Of a DNA stretch of 64,000 nucleotides, positions 34,985 to 43,496 are shown one piece after another. Where the stretch lies: NCBI GenBank assembly GCA_016874005.1, contig VGVQ01000001.1:434001-498000 (forward strand), written 5' to 3'. Source of the stretch: Gemmatimonadota bacterium. GTDB lineage: Bacteria > Gemmatimonadota > Gemmatimonadetes > Gemmatimonadales > GWC2-71-9. A model generated the notes under the pieces. That model saw only the letters and a program-made list of their open reading frames with translations, made no database searches and was not told where the DNA came from. Numbering within the stretch: position 1 is the first letter of the stretch; the number at the start of each line of letters is the position of its first letter. A program made the position numbers and the translations under genes.

Positions 34985-35821
34985 ATGGACCGGCCAACTC
35001 ACCCCCGCCTGACCCCTTGGGTGACCCGCTTGCTGATCGCGAACGGGGCCGTCCTCTTATTGCTCGAAACGGTCTTCACCGCGCCCCGATTCGCCAACGC
35101 GCTGTTGTTCGACCCAGCTCGGTTCGGCGACCGGCCTTGGACCGTGCTCACTTATTTCGCCGTCCACCGCAACCCGACCCATCTGCTGGTCACAGCCGCG
35201 ATGTTGCTGCTCTTCGGCCCCGCCGTCGAGCGACGGCTCGGGTCGACTCGTTTCATTGGCTTCTACGTCTATTGCGGCATCGGGGCCGCCTTATTCGCGC
35301 TCGGGCTGAGTTCGGTCCTTCGGCTCGACCCGTTCGCGGGAGCCTCTGGCGCGGTCTACGGCATCATGTTGGCCTACGTGATGTATTGGCCCGATGCCCA
35401 GCTCTCGCTCCACCCACTGCCGATTTCGCTCACCGCGCGGTCGGTGTTCGCGGCCCTCCTGATAGCGGATGTCGCTCTCGGCCTGCTCGGCCGCACCAAC
35501 ATGGCCCACTTCGCCCACCTCGGTGGCGCCGCGGCCGGCTATGCGTTCATCCGCCTCCAGATGCTCACCACCCGTCGGCCCACCCCGCGGCCGAGCCTGC
35601 CGACCAGACAGCCGGTGGTGACGCCGATGCGGGTCCACGAGTCGGCCGCGCAGTTGCGACCGGCTGCGCCAGTCTCGCCGGATGCCGCACCCGAGGTTTC
35701 TGGCGACGAAGTCGACCGGCTGCTCGACAAGATCGCCCGGTCCGGCATGAACAGTTTGACGACCCAAGAACGAAAATACCTCCACGACGCGTCCGCGAAG
35801 AAACGTCGCGATCAAGTCTGA
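34985..35821 (+). CDS. Rhomboid-family intramembrane serine protease
   Basis: 278 residues with six hydrophobic segments. The catalytic Ser is in GASGAVYGIM and the His in AHFAHLGGAAAGY, the rhomboid dyad. The N-terminal LTYFAVHRNPTHLLVTAAMLLLFG fits helix 1-2. A long cytoplasmic tail (about 190-278) is unusual: Pro/Arg-rich, ending in SGMNSLTTQERKYLHDAS, as in other tailed rhomboids. It cleaves membrane substrates. Confidence 0.92.
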   Translation: MDRPTHPRLTPWVTRLLIANGAVLLLLETVFTAPRFANALLFDPARFGDRPWTVLTYFAVHRNPTHLLVTAAMLLLFGPAVERRLGSTRFIGFYVYCGIGAALFALGLSSVLRLDPFAGASGAVYGIMLAYVMYWPDAQLSLHPLPISLTARSVFAALLIADVALGLLGRTNMAHFAHLGGAAAGYAFIRLQMLTTRRPTPRPSLPTRQPVVTPMRVHESAAQLRPAAPVSPDAAPEVSGDEVDRLLDKIARSGMNSLTTQERKYLHDASAKKRRDQV

Positions 35822-35869
35822 TCGCGGTGACACCTTGATTTTCGATGCGGGACACTCGTATTCTGTCCC

Positions 35870-36814
35870 GTGCTCATCAATCTGCTCCCCGAATTCCTCG
35901 AGATCCTCGCTTCACCCAATCGCGAAGCCGCGTACCAGCGGTACCTTGATGCGCACCGAGCCGTGTTGTCCGCCTACTGGAGCAACTACGTGCTCGATCT
36001 GGACAGCCCCCATGCAGCCGAGGTGATCGCCACCGCACTTCGGGCGGATCGCAGCGACCTGAAGGCCGTTCTCCAGTCCGTCCGGGTCTCGGAGATGGTC
36101 CAGGACACCGTTGCCCGGGCAGCGGACATCCTCCAAATCGACGCCCCGACCGATGTCTATCTGATGGTTGGTGTGGGGGCCGCGAACGCTGGCGAGTTGG
36201 TCGTGGGAGGTCGCGGGGTCGCTTTCGTCTGTCTCGAGCATTTTACCGGGCGAACCAACCCCACCACCTACGGACTCGGCCTTTCGCCAGACCTGATTCC
36301 GCTCTGGGTCGCCCATGAGCTCGCGCACACGGTTCGGTACACCTCGCCCAGCAGTCGCAGCACGATGCGACGTCTCGTCGCTGAGAACGGCGGCAATTAC
36401 GACTACTGGCATACGGCGAGCCGAGCACCGCTGCGCGAGCTGTTGGTCAACGAGGGGCTCGCCGTGCACGCCGCCCAGAAGATCGCTCCAGGGTTCGACC
36501 TGTCCGACTACTTCGGCTACCCCAAGCGCCAGTTCCAGCGGATGAGGGAACTCGATGCCCTCCTCCGACGAGCCGCCCACCATGACCTCGATCGGTCCGG
36601 AATCGGTCTCCGACTGAGGTTCCTCTCCGGCGGCCTCAGCCCGTCGTCACGGTTGGCCCTCGGTCGGGTCCTCCCGGAACGGTCAGGCTACTATCTCGGC
36701 TACCGAATGGCGGAGGCGCTGGTCCAAGAGATCGGGCTGGGAGCGGCCCTCCGGGCACCCGCCGAGCAATTCGAAGCCGCCGAAGACGCCGCCCGCGAGG
36801 TGAGAACCGCCTAG
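35870..36814 (+). CDS. Putative zinc metalloprotease (DUF2268/YjaZ-like)
   Basis: 314 residues from a GTG. HELAH in the middle (HELAHTVRY) is a zincin motif, and a downstream Glu in LLVNEGLAVHAAQKIAPG matches the third ligand position in DUF2268 proteins, which are putative Zn-dependent proteases. No signal peptide is seen. It converges with mnmE (five-base gap). Substrate and function are unknown. Confidence 0.72.
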   Translation: MLINLLPEFLEILASPNREAAYQRYLDAHRAVLSAYWSNYVLDLDSPHAAEVIATALRADRSDLKAVLQSVRVSEMVQDTVARAADILQIDAPTDVYLMVGVGAANAGELVVGGRGVAFVCLEHFTGRTNPTTYGLGLSPDLIPLWVAHELAHTVRYTSPSSRSTMRRLVAENGGNYDYWHTASRAPLRELLVNEGLAVHAAQKIAPGFDLSDYFGYPKRQFQRMRELDALLRRAAHHDLDRSGIGLRLRFLSGGLSPSSRLALGRVLPERSGYYLGYRMAEALVQEIGLGAALRAPAEQFEAAEDAAREVRTA

Positions 36815-36818
36815 CAAG

Positions 36819-38147
36819 TCACTTGCCGACGCAAAATCGTTGGAACAGCTTCCCGAGAACCTCGTCCAAGTCCACCACCCCCAGCACCTCTTCGAGTCCG
36901 GCCACCGCTCGCTGAACCTCGTGGGCAACGAGCACCGCCTCACCGCGGGCCGCCAGCAGGCGTCTGGCGGCATCGATGCCCTCGGCCGCTCGTTCGAGGC
37001 CGAGCCGATGCCGCTCGCGGGTCAGGAGCGGTTCGGCCGAGTCGACGACCTCGGGGCTGAAGCAGCGGTCTCGTAACTGACCCCGAAGCCGATCCAGTCC
37101 CGAGCCGTTCACCACCGAGACCGAGAGTTCATCGGCCGGGCCGGCCGGGCCCAGGTCCGATTTGGTAAACACCAGGAGAGTCTCGGGCCGGTTGGCGATT
37201 TCCCGCTCCTGATCATTGAGCGGTCCCCCGGATTCGTGACAGAGAAGAACGAGGTCGGCCTGGTCGAGATATCGGTGACTCACTTCGATACCGAGCCGCT
37301 CGATCCGGTCCTCGGATGGGCGCAGGCCAGCGGTGTCGACCAGTCGAAGCGGCCACCCGTCGATCTCGAGCGGGGCCTCGACCGCGTCTCGGGTGGTACC
37401 GGGCAGTTCGGTGACGATCGCCCGCTCGATCCCTAGCAAGGCATTGAATAGCGACGACTTACCGGCGTTGGGTCGGCCGGCGAGCACCACCAATGCGCCG
37501 TGCTGGAGTCGGATTCCCGTCGCTGCCGTTCGGAGCAGCCGGCCGACCTGGGCGCCAACCTCGGTCAGGCCCTGGTCGATCTGGGCACGGCTGATCGGGC
37601 CATCGTCCTCCTCGGGAAAGTCGATGTCGTACGCCTGCATCGCCAGGAGGTCGAGAAGTGAGGCTCGGAGGGATGCGAGCCGACGGGACAATCCACCCTC
37701 CAACTGGTGGATCGCGGCTCTCCCCTGCGCGCCGCTGGTGGCATCGATGAGGTCGCCAATCGCCTCGGCCTGGATCAAGTCGAGACGCCCCGAAAGCACG
37801 GCCCGCCGGGTGAATTCGCCAGGCAAGGCAAGCCGAGCCCCCGCGCCGATCACTCTGGACAGGATCTGGTTCGGAACCAAAAGGCCGCCATGACACGAGA
37901 TTTCGACCGTATCCTCGCCGGAATAGCTCGCCGGACCGGGGAAGAAGGTCACCAGAGCCGTGTCGAGCACGCCGCCGGTCGAGTCCCGGATCCGGGCGAG
38001 CGTCGCGACCCTGGGCGCGACGGTCCGGCCGGCGGGCCAGCCGAGCACTTCTCGGGCGATGGTGAAGGCGTCAGGGCCTGAAAGACGAACCACCGCCAGA
38101 GCCGATCGGCCGCTGGCGGTGGCAAGTGCGCAAATGGTGTCTGCCAC
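36819..38147 (-). CDS. mnmE: tRNA modification GTPase MnmE
   Basis: 442 residues from a GTG whose first base is shared with the last base of the yidC stop. The N-terminal folate-binding domain begins DTICALATASGRSALAVVRLSG. The inserted G domain has the P-loop GRPNAGKSSLFNALLG, GTTRD and DTAGLR. The C-terminus FQRFCVGK keeps the essential Cys. With MnmG it adds the xm5 group to wobble U34. It sits in the conserved rpmH-rnpA-yidD-yidC-mnmE order. Confidence 0.97.
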   Translation of the reverse strand: MADTICALATASGRSALAVVRLSGPDAFTIAREVLGWPAGRTVAPRVATLARIRDSTGGVLDTALVTFFPGPASYSGEDTVEISCHGGLLVPNQILSRVIGAGARLALPGEFTRRAVLSGRLDLIQAEAIGDLIDATSGAQGRAAIHQLEGGLSRRLASLRASLLDLLAMQAYDIDFPEEDDGPISRAQIDQGLTEVGAQVGRLLRTAATGIRLQHGALVVLAGRPNAGKSSLFNALLGIERAIVTELPGTTRDAVEAPLEIDGWPLRLVDTAGLRPSEDRIERLGIEVSHRYLDQADLVLLCHESGGPLNDQEREIANRPETLLVFTKSDLGPAGPADELSVSVVNGSGLDRLRGQLRDRCFSPEVVDSAEPLLTRERHRLGLERAAEGIDAARRLLAARGEAVLVAHEVQRAVAGLEEVLGVVDLDEVLGKLFQRFCVGK

Positions 38148-39844
38148 TATTTCTTCGGCCGGCTCGCTGGCGGGGCGGCCGGGGCCGGTGGAGGAGGCGG
38201 GTGCTTCCGGAGTCGTTCTTTCGCGATCCACCACTGCTGCGGGATGCTCGCGATGTTCTGGACGGCGTAGTACAGGTTGAGGCCGGACGCGAAGTTGAGG
38301 AAGAGGATCAACATCATCGCCGGCATCATGTACAACATCATCTTCATCTGCGGGTTGGGCGGGAGGCCGATCTGGCCGATCTTGGTCACCCCATACATCG
38401 ACAGTGCCATGAGCACCGGGATGACGAAGATCGGGTCCGGGCGCGACAGATCCGGGATCCAGAGGAAGGACTGGCCCCGCAGCTCGATCGAGTTCTGGAA
38501 CACGAAGAACAGGGCGATCATGATCGGCCACGGCAGGAGCAGCGGCCAGCAGCCACTGAATGGGTTGACCTTGTTCTCCTTATAGAGCTTGAACATCTCT
38601 TGCTGCAAGCGCTGGGGCTCGTTCTGGTAGCGATCCTGGATTTCCTTGAGCTGGGGTTGGATCGCCTGCATCGCCATGCTGGCACGCATCGCCTTCTGAT
38701 TGAGCGGCCAGAGCACTATTCGGATCAAGATGCCGAAGATGACCAACCCGAGTCCGTAGGCGATCCCCGCCTTCTCATGAAACGCCACCAGCAACCACCG
38801 CGCCCCGACGGCCACCGGACGAATTACCGGCTGGAGCCACGCCCACCCGTATGGGTTGGTGTCGTCGAAACCGTAGCCGATCGCGCGAAGCCTCGGATAC
38901 TCCATCGGCCCGACGTAAAGCGAATAGCGGAATCGGCCGTCCGCCCCGATGTTGAGGCTCGCCTGCAAATCCGCGGCTTCCGGCGTCCGGTGGATTCGGT
39001 CGTTCGACACCATCTGGACGCCACCGATTCGGCCCCCCTGGCCGGGCCCACTGTCGGCGGCGATCAGCGCCGTCACGAAGTACTTCGACTTGACCGCCAC
39101 CCACTGGAACGGACCGCTCAAAACCACAGGAACGCCCGGATCCAGGGCCGAGAAGGAATGGAGTTCGGATCGCTGGGCCCGGGTCACCACCGCCAGTTCC
39201 CGGGCATGCTCGACGCTGTCGGATTCGGTATTGCGAGGCCCCGGCCCGAGGCCGACCAGGAGCGTTGCGCCGGTCGGGCCGACCCCCCGCACGGTACCGC
39301 TCACTTCGATCCGGTAGTCGCGAGGAACGAAGGTGTACTCGATGTCGACGCCGACGAGCGAATCCCGCCGCGCCGTGAAGCTGATCGTTCGACCCTCGGG
39401 CTCGTCGGCCGTCAGCTCGAGCCGAAGGGTAGCCGGTTGGAAATCGAGGGATCCGAAGGACAGGGTGTCCCCGCCCCGCAGCAGCGACAACCGGAGCAAG
39501 TCGCTCTCGGACGCAATGATCTGCGCCGAGCGATCCCGTTCGTTGGGGCGCATCGACCGAAAGCCGAGAAAATCGGCCTCCAGCAGCCGGCCGCCGCGGG
39601 TGGAGAACGAATAGCGGTACAGAGGCGAACTGACCGTCACGGTATCTTCCGCCACCGGGGCGCCGCTGTCGATTCGGATCTGACCGATCGCCGGCGGCGC
39701 CGCCGGCGGCTGCGCCGAGGAGACCGCGGTTGGAGGGGCCGGCGGGGTCGCCGCGGGACGGGGGGCCGGTCGCTTGATGAACAGTGGTGGCACCACGAAC
39801 ACCACCATCATCAGCACGATGGCCAGAACGAATCGACGATCCAT
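38147..39844 (-). CDS. yidC: Membrane protein insertase YidC
   Basis: 565 residues, a Gram-negative-type YidC with an N-terminal anchor (FVLAIVLMMVVFVVPPLF), a Pro-rich linker, and a large periplasmic domain (about 65-340). The conserved core has GYGFDDTNPYG, LNQKAMRASMAMQ and the final insertase helices ending LNFASGLNLYYAVQNIASIPQQWW. A basic Pro-rich tail follows. It inserts membrane proteins and assists Sec. The gene is last but one of the leftward origin-proximal operon. Confidence 0.97.
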   Translation of the reverse strand: MDRRFVLAIVLMMVVFVVPPLFIKRPAPRPAATPPAPPTAVSSAQPPAAPPAIGQIRIDSGAPVAEDTVTVSSPLYRYSFSTRGGRLLEADFLGFRSMRPNERDRSAQIIASESDLLRLSLLRGGDTLSFGSLDFQPATLRLELTADEPEGRTISFTARRDSLVGVDIEYTFVPRDYRIEVSGTVRGVGPTGATLLVGLGPGPRNTESDSVEHARELAVVTRAQRSELHSFSALDPGVPVVLSGPFQWVAVKSKYFVTALIAADSGPGQGGRIGGVQMVSNDRIHRTPEAADLQASLNIGADGRFRYSLYVGPMEYPRLRAIGYGFDDTNPYGWAWLQPVIRPVAVGARWLLVAFHEKAGIAYGLGLVIFGILIRIVLWPLNQKAMRASMAMQAIQPQLKEIQDRYQNEPQRLQQEMFKLYKENKVNPFSGCWPLLLPWPIMIALFFVFQNSIELRGQSFLWIPDLSRPDPIFVIPVLMALSMYGVTKIGQIGLPPNPQMKMMLYMMPAMMLILFLNFASGLNLYYAVQNIASIPQQWWIAKERLRKHPPPPPAPAAPPASRPKK

Positions 39845-39875
39845 AACGTGGGGGTGCCGAGTCTATCCGAAAGAG

Positions 39876-40103
39876 TTAGGGAACCGGATCGTAGCCGCCA
39901 GGGTGCCATGGATGGCACTTGGCGAGTCGCACGAAGCCAAGCCAGCATCCTCGCACAAACCCGTAGCGATCGATCGCCTCGAGGGTGTACTGCGAGCAAC
40001 TCGGACTGAACCGGCATCGCGGCGGAAACGCCGGCGAAATGTACCGCTGGTATCCACGAATCAACCCCATCCCGGCCGCACGCGGCCACTGCAGCCATCT
40101 CAT
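39876..40103 (-). CDS. yidD: YidD membrane protein insertion efficiency factor
   Basis: 75 residues from the ATG at 40103 that overlaps the rnpA stop (ATGA). The signature is intact: [27 protein letters not shown], with three Cys and the final [11 protein letters not shown]. This small peripheral membrane protein aids YidC-dependent insertion. Gene order rnpA-yidD-yidC is conserved in bacteria. Confidence 0.96.
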   Translation of the reverse strand: MRWLQWPRAAGMGLIRGYQRYISPAFPPRCRFSPSCSQYTLEAIDRYGFVRGCWLGFVRLAKCHPWHPGGYDPVP

Positions 40104-40540
40104 CGCTCCGGCCGCCGCCCGAGCCCCTGGGTCCATTCGCGCAGCGCCGTCGCGAGATCTGCCGATTTCGACCGGTAGCTCTCCCGGTGCGCCCGGAGAA
40201 TCACGTCGACGCTCCCCACCTGCTGTTGTCCGCTCCGCCGCCACAGCTCTTTCAAACGCCGCCGCAAACGATTACGGGCCACCGCGCTGGACTGGAACTT
40301 CGGAACGACCAAGCCCAGTCTTGGGTGACCCGCGTCATTCGCCAGCCAGAAGATGTCGAAACTCGCCGTCCGGTACCTCCGACCCTCCGCCAGGATCCGC
40401 CGATAATCGGCGCTATCGACGACGCGGCGGGATCGGGGTAGCCGCTCCGACGTCAGCGACCCCCGTGTTTGTTCGGGGTCCGCAGGGTTAGTTGCTTGCG
40501 GCCCTTCTTCCGACGCCGAGCAAGAGTCTGCCGGCCCCAC
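40100..40540 (-). CDS. rnpA: RNase P protein component, start uncertain
   Basis: The RnpA core is clear: [17 protein letters not shown], the RNA-binding loop VAKRxR-like [15 protein letters not shown], and RLGLVVPK. The only ATG/GTG/TTG start in frame is the GTG at 40540, inside rpmH, giving 147 residues and an 88-base overlap. A CTG at 40456 that overlaps the rpmH stop would give 118 residues and matches the usual domain start. Such overlap is known in Thermus. It pairs with rnpB at 45.3 kb to process tRNA. Confidence 0.88.
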   Translation of the reverse strand: MGPADSCSASEEGPQATNPADPEQTRGSLTSERLPRSRRVVDSADYRRILAEGRRYRTASFDIFWLANDAGHPRLGLVVPKFQSSAVARNRLRRRLKELWRRSGQQQVGSVDVILRAHRESYRSKSADLATALREWTQGLGRRPER

Positions 40541-40614
40541 TTGGTCGCCATTCGCGCCCGAAAGCCGTGTTTGTTGACCCGCTTGCGGTTACGCGGGCGA
40601 TATGTGGGCTGCAT
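40453..40614 (-). CDS. rpmH: Ribosomal protein L34
   Basis: 53 residues, too short for many gene finders. The L34 signature [20 protein letters not shown] and [12 protein letters not shown] is unmistakable. The C-terminus has nine extra residues (RTPNKHGGR) beyond typical L34, which partly reflects overlap with rnpA. Start is ATG at 40614 with AAGGG upstream. It is the first gene of the leftward origin-proximal operon, divergent from dnaA. Confidence 0.97.
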   Translation of the reverse strand: MQPTYRPRNRKRVNKHGFRARMATKWGRQTLARRRKKGRKQLTLRTPNKHGGR

Positions 40615-40678
40615 CCTGGTTCCCTTAGGCCATCAGTTAGCCCGAGAAGCTAGCCTCTGGACCCGATTCCGGTCAAGG

Positions 40679-40707
40679 TTGACTTTTCCACACGCGGACC
40701 GTAAAAT
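40679..40707 (+). promoter_or_regulatory. dnaA promoter with a DnaA box in the spacer
   Basis: TTGACT (40679-40684) and TAAAAT (40702-40707) are spaced by exactly 17 bases. A near-consensus DnaA box TTTTCCACA (40684-40692, 8 of 9 to TTATCCACA) overlaps the spacer. This suggests DnaA autorepression. Opposite-strand TTGACC (40676-40671) is a possible rpmH -35. Confidence 0.75.
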
Positions 40708-40749
40708 CGTCGCCCCTTCGCGGTACCCCTTCGGATTCATTGAGGCGAA

Positions 40750-42144
40750 ATGCAGGTGTCCCCGAAAGACGCGTGGAAGCGAATCCTCGAAGAGGCCCGC
40801 CGAGAGATCCCTGAGCAGGCCGTAACGACTTGGCTCTCGCCGGCCGAGCCGCTCGCCCTGGACGATACCACCCTCGTGCTCGGGGTCCCCGACGAGTTCG
40901 CTGTGAAGTGGAATGAGGCCAAACACGCCGAGCTGCTGTCCCGGCTTGCCAATCAGGTACTCGGGAGGCCGGTTGAGGTTGCCTTCCGCGTCCCGGAGGA
41001 CCGCCTTCAGCGGCCGCAGATCGACTTCTTTGTCGCGCCGCCGCCCGAGCAGCCTGCCCCGGCCGGCCCGATCCGTGTTACCCCGTCCCCCCTACCCCTC
41101 AACGAGCGGTACACCTTCGATTCTTTCGTCGTCGGGAAGTCCAACGAGCTGGGAGCGGCCGCGGCGTACGCCGTCGCCGAGGCCCCGGGCAAGACCTACA
41201 ACCCGCTTTTCATCTACGGTGGGACTGGGCTCGGCAAAACCCACCTGATGCAGGCTATCGCCCACGCCGTGCTTCGGAAAAACCCCGCGACCCGCGTGGT
41301 CTACGTCGGGGCCGAGCATTTCATCAACGAGGTGATCGAGGGCATCCACGGCCGGACGATGCCGGACCTCCGGCGTCGCTACCGGAGCGAAGTCGACCTC
41401 TTCTTGGTCGATGACGTCCACTTCCTCGAGGGCAAGGAAGCAACCCAAGAGGAGTTCTTCCATACCTTCAATACCCTGTACGAGGCCGGTCGCCAGATCG
41501 TCCTGACGTCCGACCGGCCGCCAAAAGAGATGCCTGGCCTGGAAGACCGCCTGGTCAGTCGGTTCGGCTGGGGCATGGTCGCCGACGTTGGCATGCCGGA
41601 CCTCGAGCACCGGATCGCCATCCTCCGTAAGAAGCAGGAGCAAGATCACCTCGAGACGACGATCCCCGACGACGTGCTCCACTTCATCGCGGAACACGTC
41701 TATTCGAATGTTCGGGAACTCGAAGGGTCGATCATCAAACTCCTCCTCTACGCCTCGCTGCGCCATCGCGAGGTGTCGGTGGACCTAGCCCGCGAGGCCC
41801 TCGCCGACCGAATTCGACCCAGTCAGCCAGCGCCTGGCGACCGTCCCCAGGCTCTGCCATCCATCGACAGGGTGCAAGACGTGGTAGCCCGGCGCTGGGG
41901 TGTGACACCCGATGGCCTGCGGTCGAAGGCTCGAATCAAGAGCCTCACCGTTCCTCGCCAGATCGCCATGTACTTGGCTCGCGAGGTGCTCAACATGCAG
42001 CTCGTCGAGATTGGACAGGCTTTTGGCGGCCGCGACCATTCCACAGTGATCCACAGCGTGGATAAGGTTCAACGACAGTTGGCTCGCGACCGGTCGTTTC
42101 GCGAACGCGTCGATTCGGCACGTTCGGAGTTGATCGCCACATGA
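40750..42144 (+). CDS. dnaA: Chromosomal replication initiator DnaA
   Basis: 464 residues. All domains are present: domain I (WKRILEEARREIPEQAVTTWLSP), AAA+ with GGTGLGKTHLMQAIAH (Walker A near 157), LFLVDDVHFLEGK (Walker B), and domain IV DNA-binding HTH with GGRDHSTVIHSVDKV. It binds DnaA boxes and melts the origin. It has GAGG upstream of ATG and the promoter described separately. It reads away from rpmH. Confidence 0.98.
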   Translation: MQVSPKDAWKRILEEARREIPEQAVTTWLSPAEPLALDDTTLVLGVPDEFAVKWNEAKHAELLSRLANQVLGRPVEVAFRVPEDRLQRPQIDFFVAPPPEQPAPAGPIRVTPSPLPLNERYTFDSFVVGKSNELGAAAAYAVAEAPGKTYNPLFIYGGTGLGKTHLMQAIAHAVLRKNPATRVVYVGAEHFINEVIEGIHGRTMPDLRRRYRSEVDLFLVDDVHFLEGKEATQEEFFHTFNTLYEAGRQIVLTSDRPPKEMPGLEDRLVSRFGWGMVADVGMPDLEHRIAILRKKQEQDHLETTIPDDVLHFIAEHVYSNVRELEGSIIKLLLYASLRHREVSVDLAREALADRIRPSQPAPGDRPQALPSIDRVQDVVARRWGVTPDGLRSKARIKSLTVPRQIAMYLAREVLNMQLVEIGQAFGGRDHSTVIHSVDKVQRQLARDRSFRERVDSARSELIAT

Positions 42145-42386
42145 AATGTGGATCGCACTGTGGGCGATGTGGAGCCTTCGAGGAGAATCGGTCGATTCGC
42201 GCCGATCTTCCCCACTGTGAACATGGGGTGAGGACGTGACCAGGGCAGCAAGCGGCTGAATCGACTGTGGTTACTGCATCCGTCCACAACGGCCGCCCTC
42301 TACGACGACGACTAGTTATTATATCAGTTGGTTACTAAAAGAAACCCGTGGTGATAAACTCGGGTGGGAATACTGGAGCAGACCCA
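42145..42386. other. Probable replication origin (oriC) between dnaA and dnaN
   Basis: This 242-base gap holds degenerate DnaA-box-like sites: TGTGGATCG (42147-42155), TGTGGGCGA (42159), TGTGGAGCC (42168), TGTGGTTAC (42266) and CCGTCCACA (42280-42288). An AT-rich tract at 42312-42350 is the best candidate for the unwinding element. Two more boxes (TGATCCACA, CGTGGATAA) lie in the dnaA 3' end but are also codons conserved in DnaA. No box is a perfect consensus. Confidence 0.65.
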
Positions 42387-43496
42387 ATGAAGTTCACGAT
42401 AACGCGAGAAAAGCTGCACGAAGGCCTCGGAGCCGTGGCGGCCAGCATTCCAACCAAGACCACGTTGCCGGTGCTTTCCAACATTCTCGTCGAAGCAACC
42501 AAGGACGGGCTCCGGCTTTCGGGAACCGACCTCGATCTTTCCGTCAGCACGATCATCCCGGCTCAGGTCGATCAAGAGGGGGCGACCACCCTCCCGGCCC
42601 GAAAACTGACCGAGATCGTCCGGGAGCTTCCGAGCGCGAGTATTCGGGTGACTGGTTCCGGCGAGCAGCGAGTTCAGATCGACTGCGGTCGGTCCCGATT
42701 CAAGCTCCTCGGACTCTCCCGGGACGAGTTTCCAGCCTTCCCCGCGGTGAAGTTCGATGGCGGATGGAAGATCGCCGCGAAAGACTTGCAGAAGCTCATC
42801 GGCCATGTCGCCTTCGCGGCCAGCACCGAGGAAAGCCGGCCCATTCTCAACGGGGTGCTTTGGGAATTGCGGTCGGATCGGATGCGGATGGTTGCTACCA
42901 ATGGGCACCGGTTGGCCAGAATGGACGTCCCGATCAAGGGTACCGGAGGCCAAGCGGATCTCATCGTGCCCCCGAAGGGGCTCGAGCAGATTCGTCGACT
43001 CTTCGGTCCAGAAGAAGAGATCGAGATTGCCAAGAGCGACAACCACCTCGGCTTTCGATCGGCCGGAACCCAGGTGTTCACCCGGCTCATCGAGGGCCCC
43101 TACCCCAACTATGAGCAAGTCATTCCGCGGGAGAACGACAAGATCATGACGGCGGACCGGGCGGCCTTCGCGGCGGCCTTGCGCCGGATGAGTATCGTCG
43201 CGAGCGACCAAACCCACCGAATCCGCTTGGCCTTCTCCAGCGGGGCATGCAAGCTCTCGGTGACCACACCGGATCTCGGGGAAGCCCAAGAGGAACTCAC
43301 GGTCTCGTATGAGGGCGACCCACTCGAGATCGGTTTCAACGCCGCCTACTTGCTCGAGATCCTGAAGTACCTCCCGACTGACGAAGTCCGGATGAGCTTC
43401 AAGGCTCCGGAGCGGGCGACGACCTGCGAGCCGGTTGGCTGGGACGATCCCGCGAGCTACCTCACCCTGGTGATGCCACTGCGCCTGCTCGACTAA
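42387..43496 (+). CDS. dnaN: DNA polymerase III beta sliding clamp
   Basis: 369 residues from the ATG at 42387 with GGAG eight bases upstream; upstream frame is non-coding. The three clamp domains are seen: MKFTITREKLHEGLGAV, the middle LIGHVAFAASTEESRPIL (with NGVLWE), and the third EEELTVSYEGDPLEIGFNAAYLLEILK. The C-terminus is LVMPLRLLD, close to the family's VMPMR(L/I). It overlaps the convergent mtgA stop (CTAA). Confidence 0.98.
   Translation: MKFTITREKLHEGLGAVAASIPTKTTLPVLSNILVEATKDGLRLSGTDLDLSVSTIIPAQVDQEGATTLPARKLTEIVRELPSASIRVTGSGEQRVQIDCGRSRFKLLGLSRDEFPAFPAVKFDGGWKIAAKDLQKLIGHVAFAASTEESRPILNGVLWELRSDRMRMVATNGHRLARMDVPIKGTGGQADLIVPPKGLEQIRRLFGPEEEIEIAKSDNHLGFRSAGTQVFTRLIEGPYPNYEQVIPRENDKIMTADRAAFAAALRRMSIVASDQTHRIRLAFSSGACKLSVTTPDLGEAQEELTVSYEGDPLEIGFNAAYLLEILKYLPTDEVRMSFKAPERATTCEPVGWDDPASYLTLVMPLRLLD

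Noticed and set aside
42047-42065. DnaA boxes TGATCCACA and CGTGGATAA in the dnaA 3' end
   Set aside because: They coincide with codons for the conserved HSVDKV stretch, so their presence may be forced by protein sequence.
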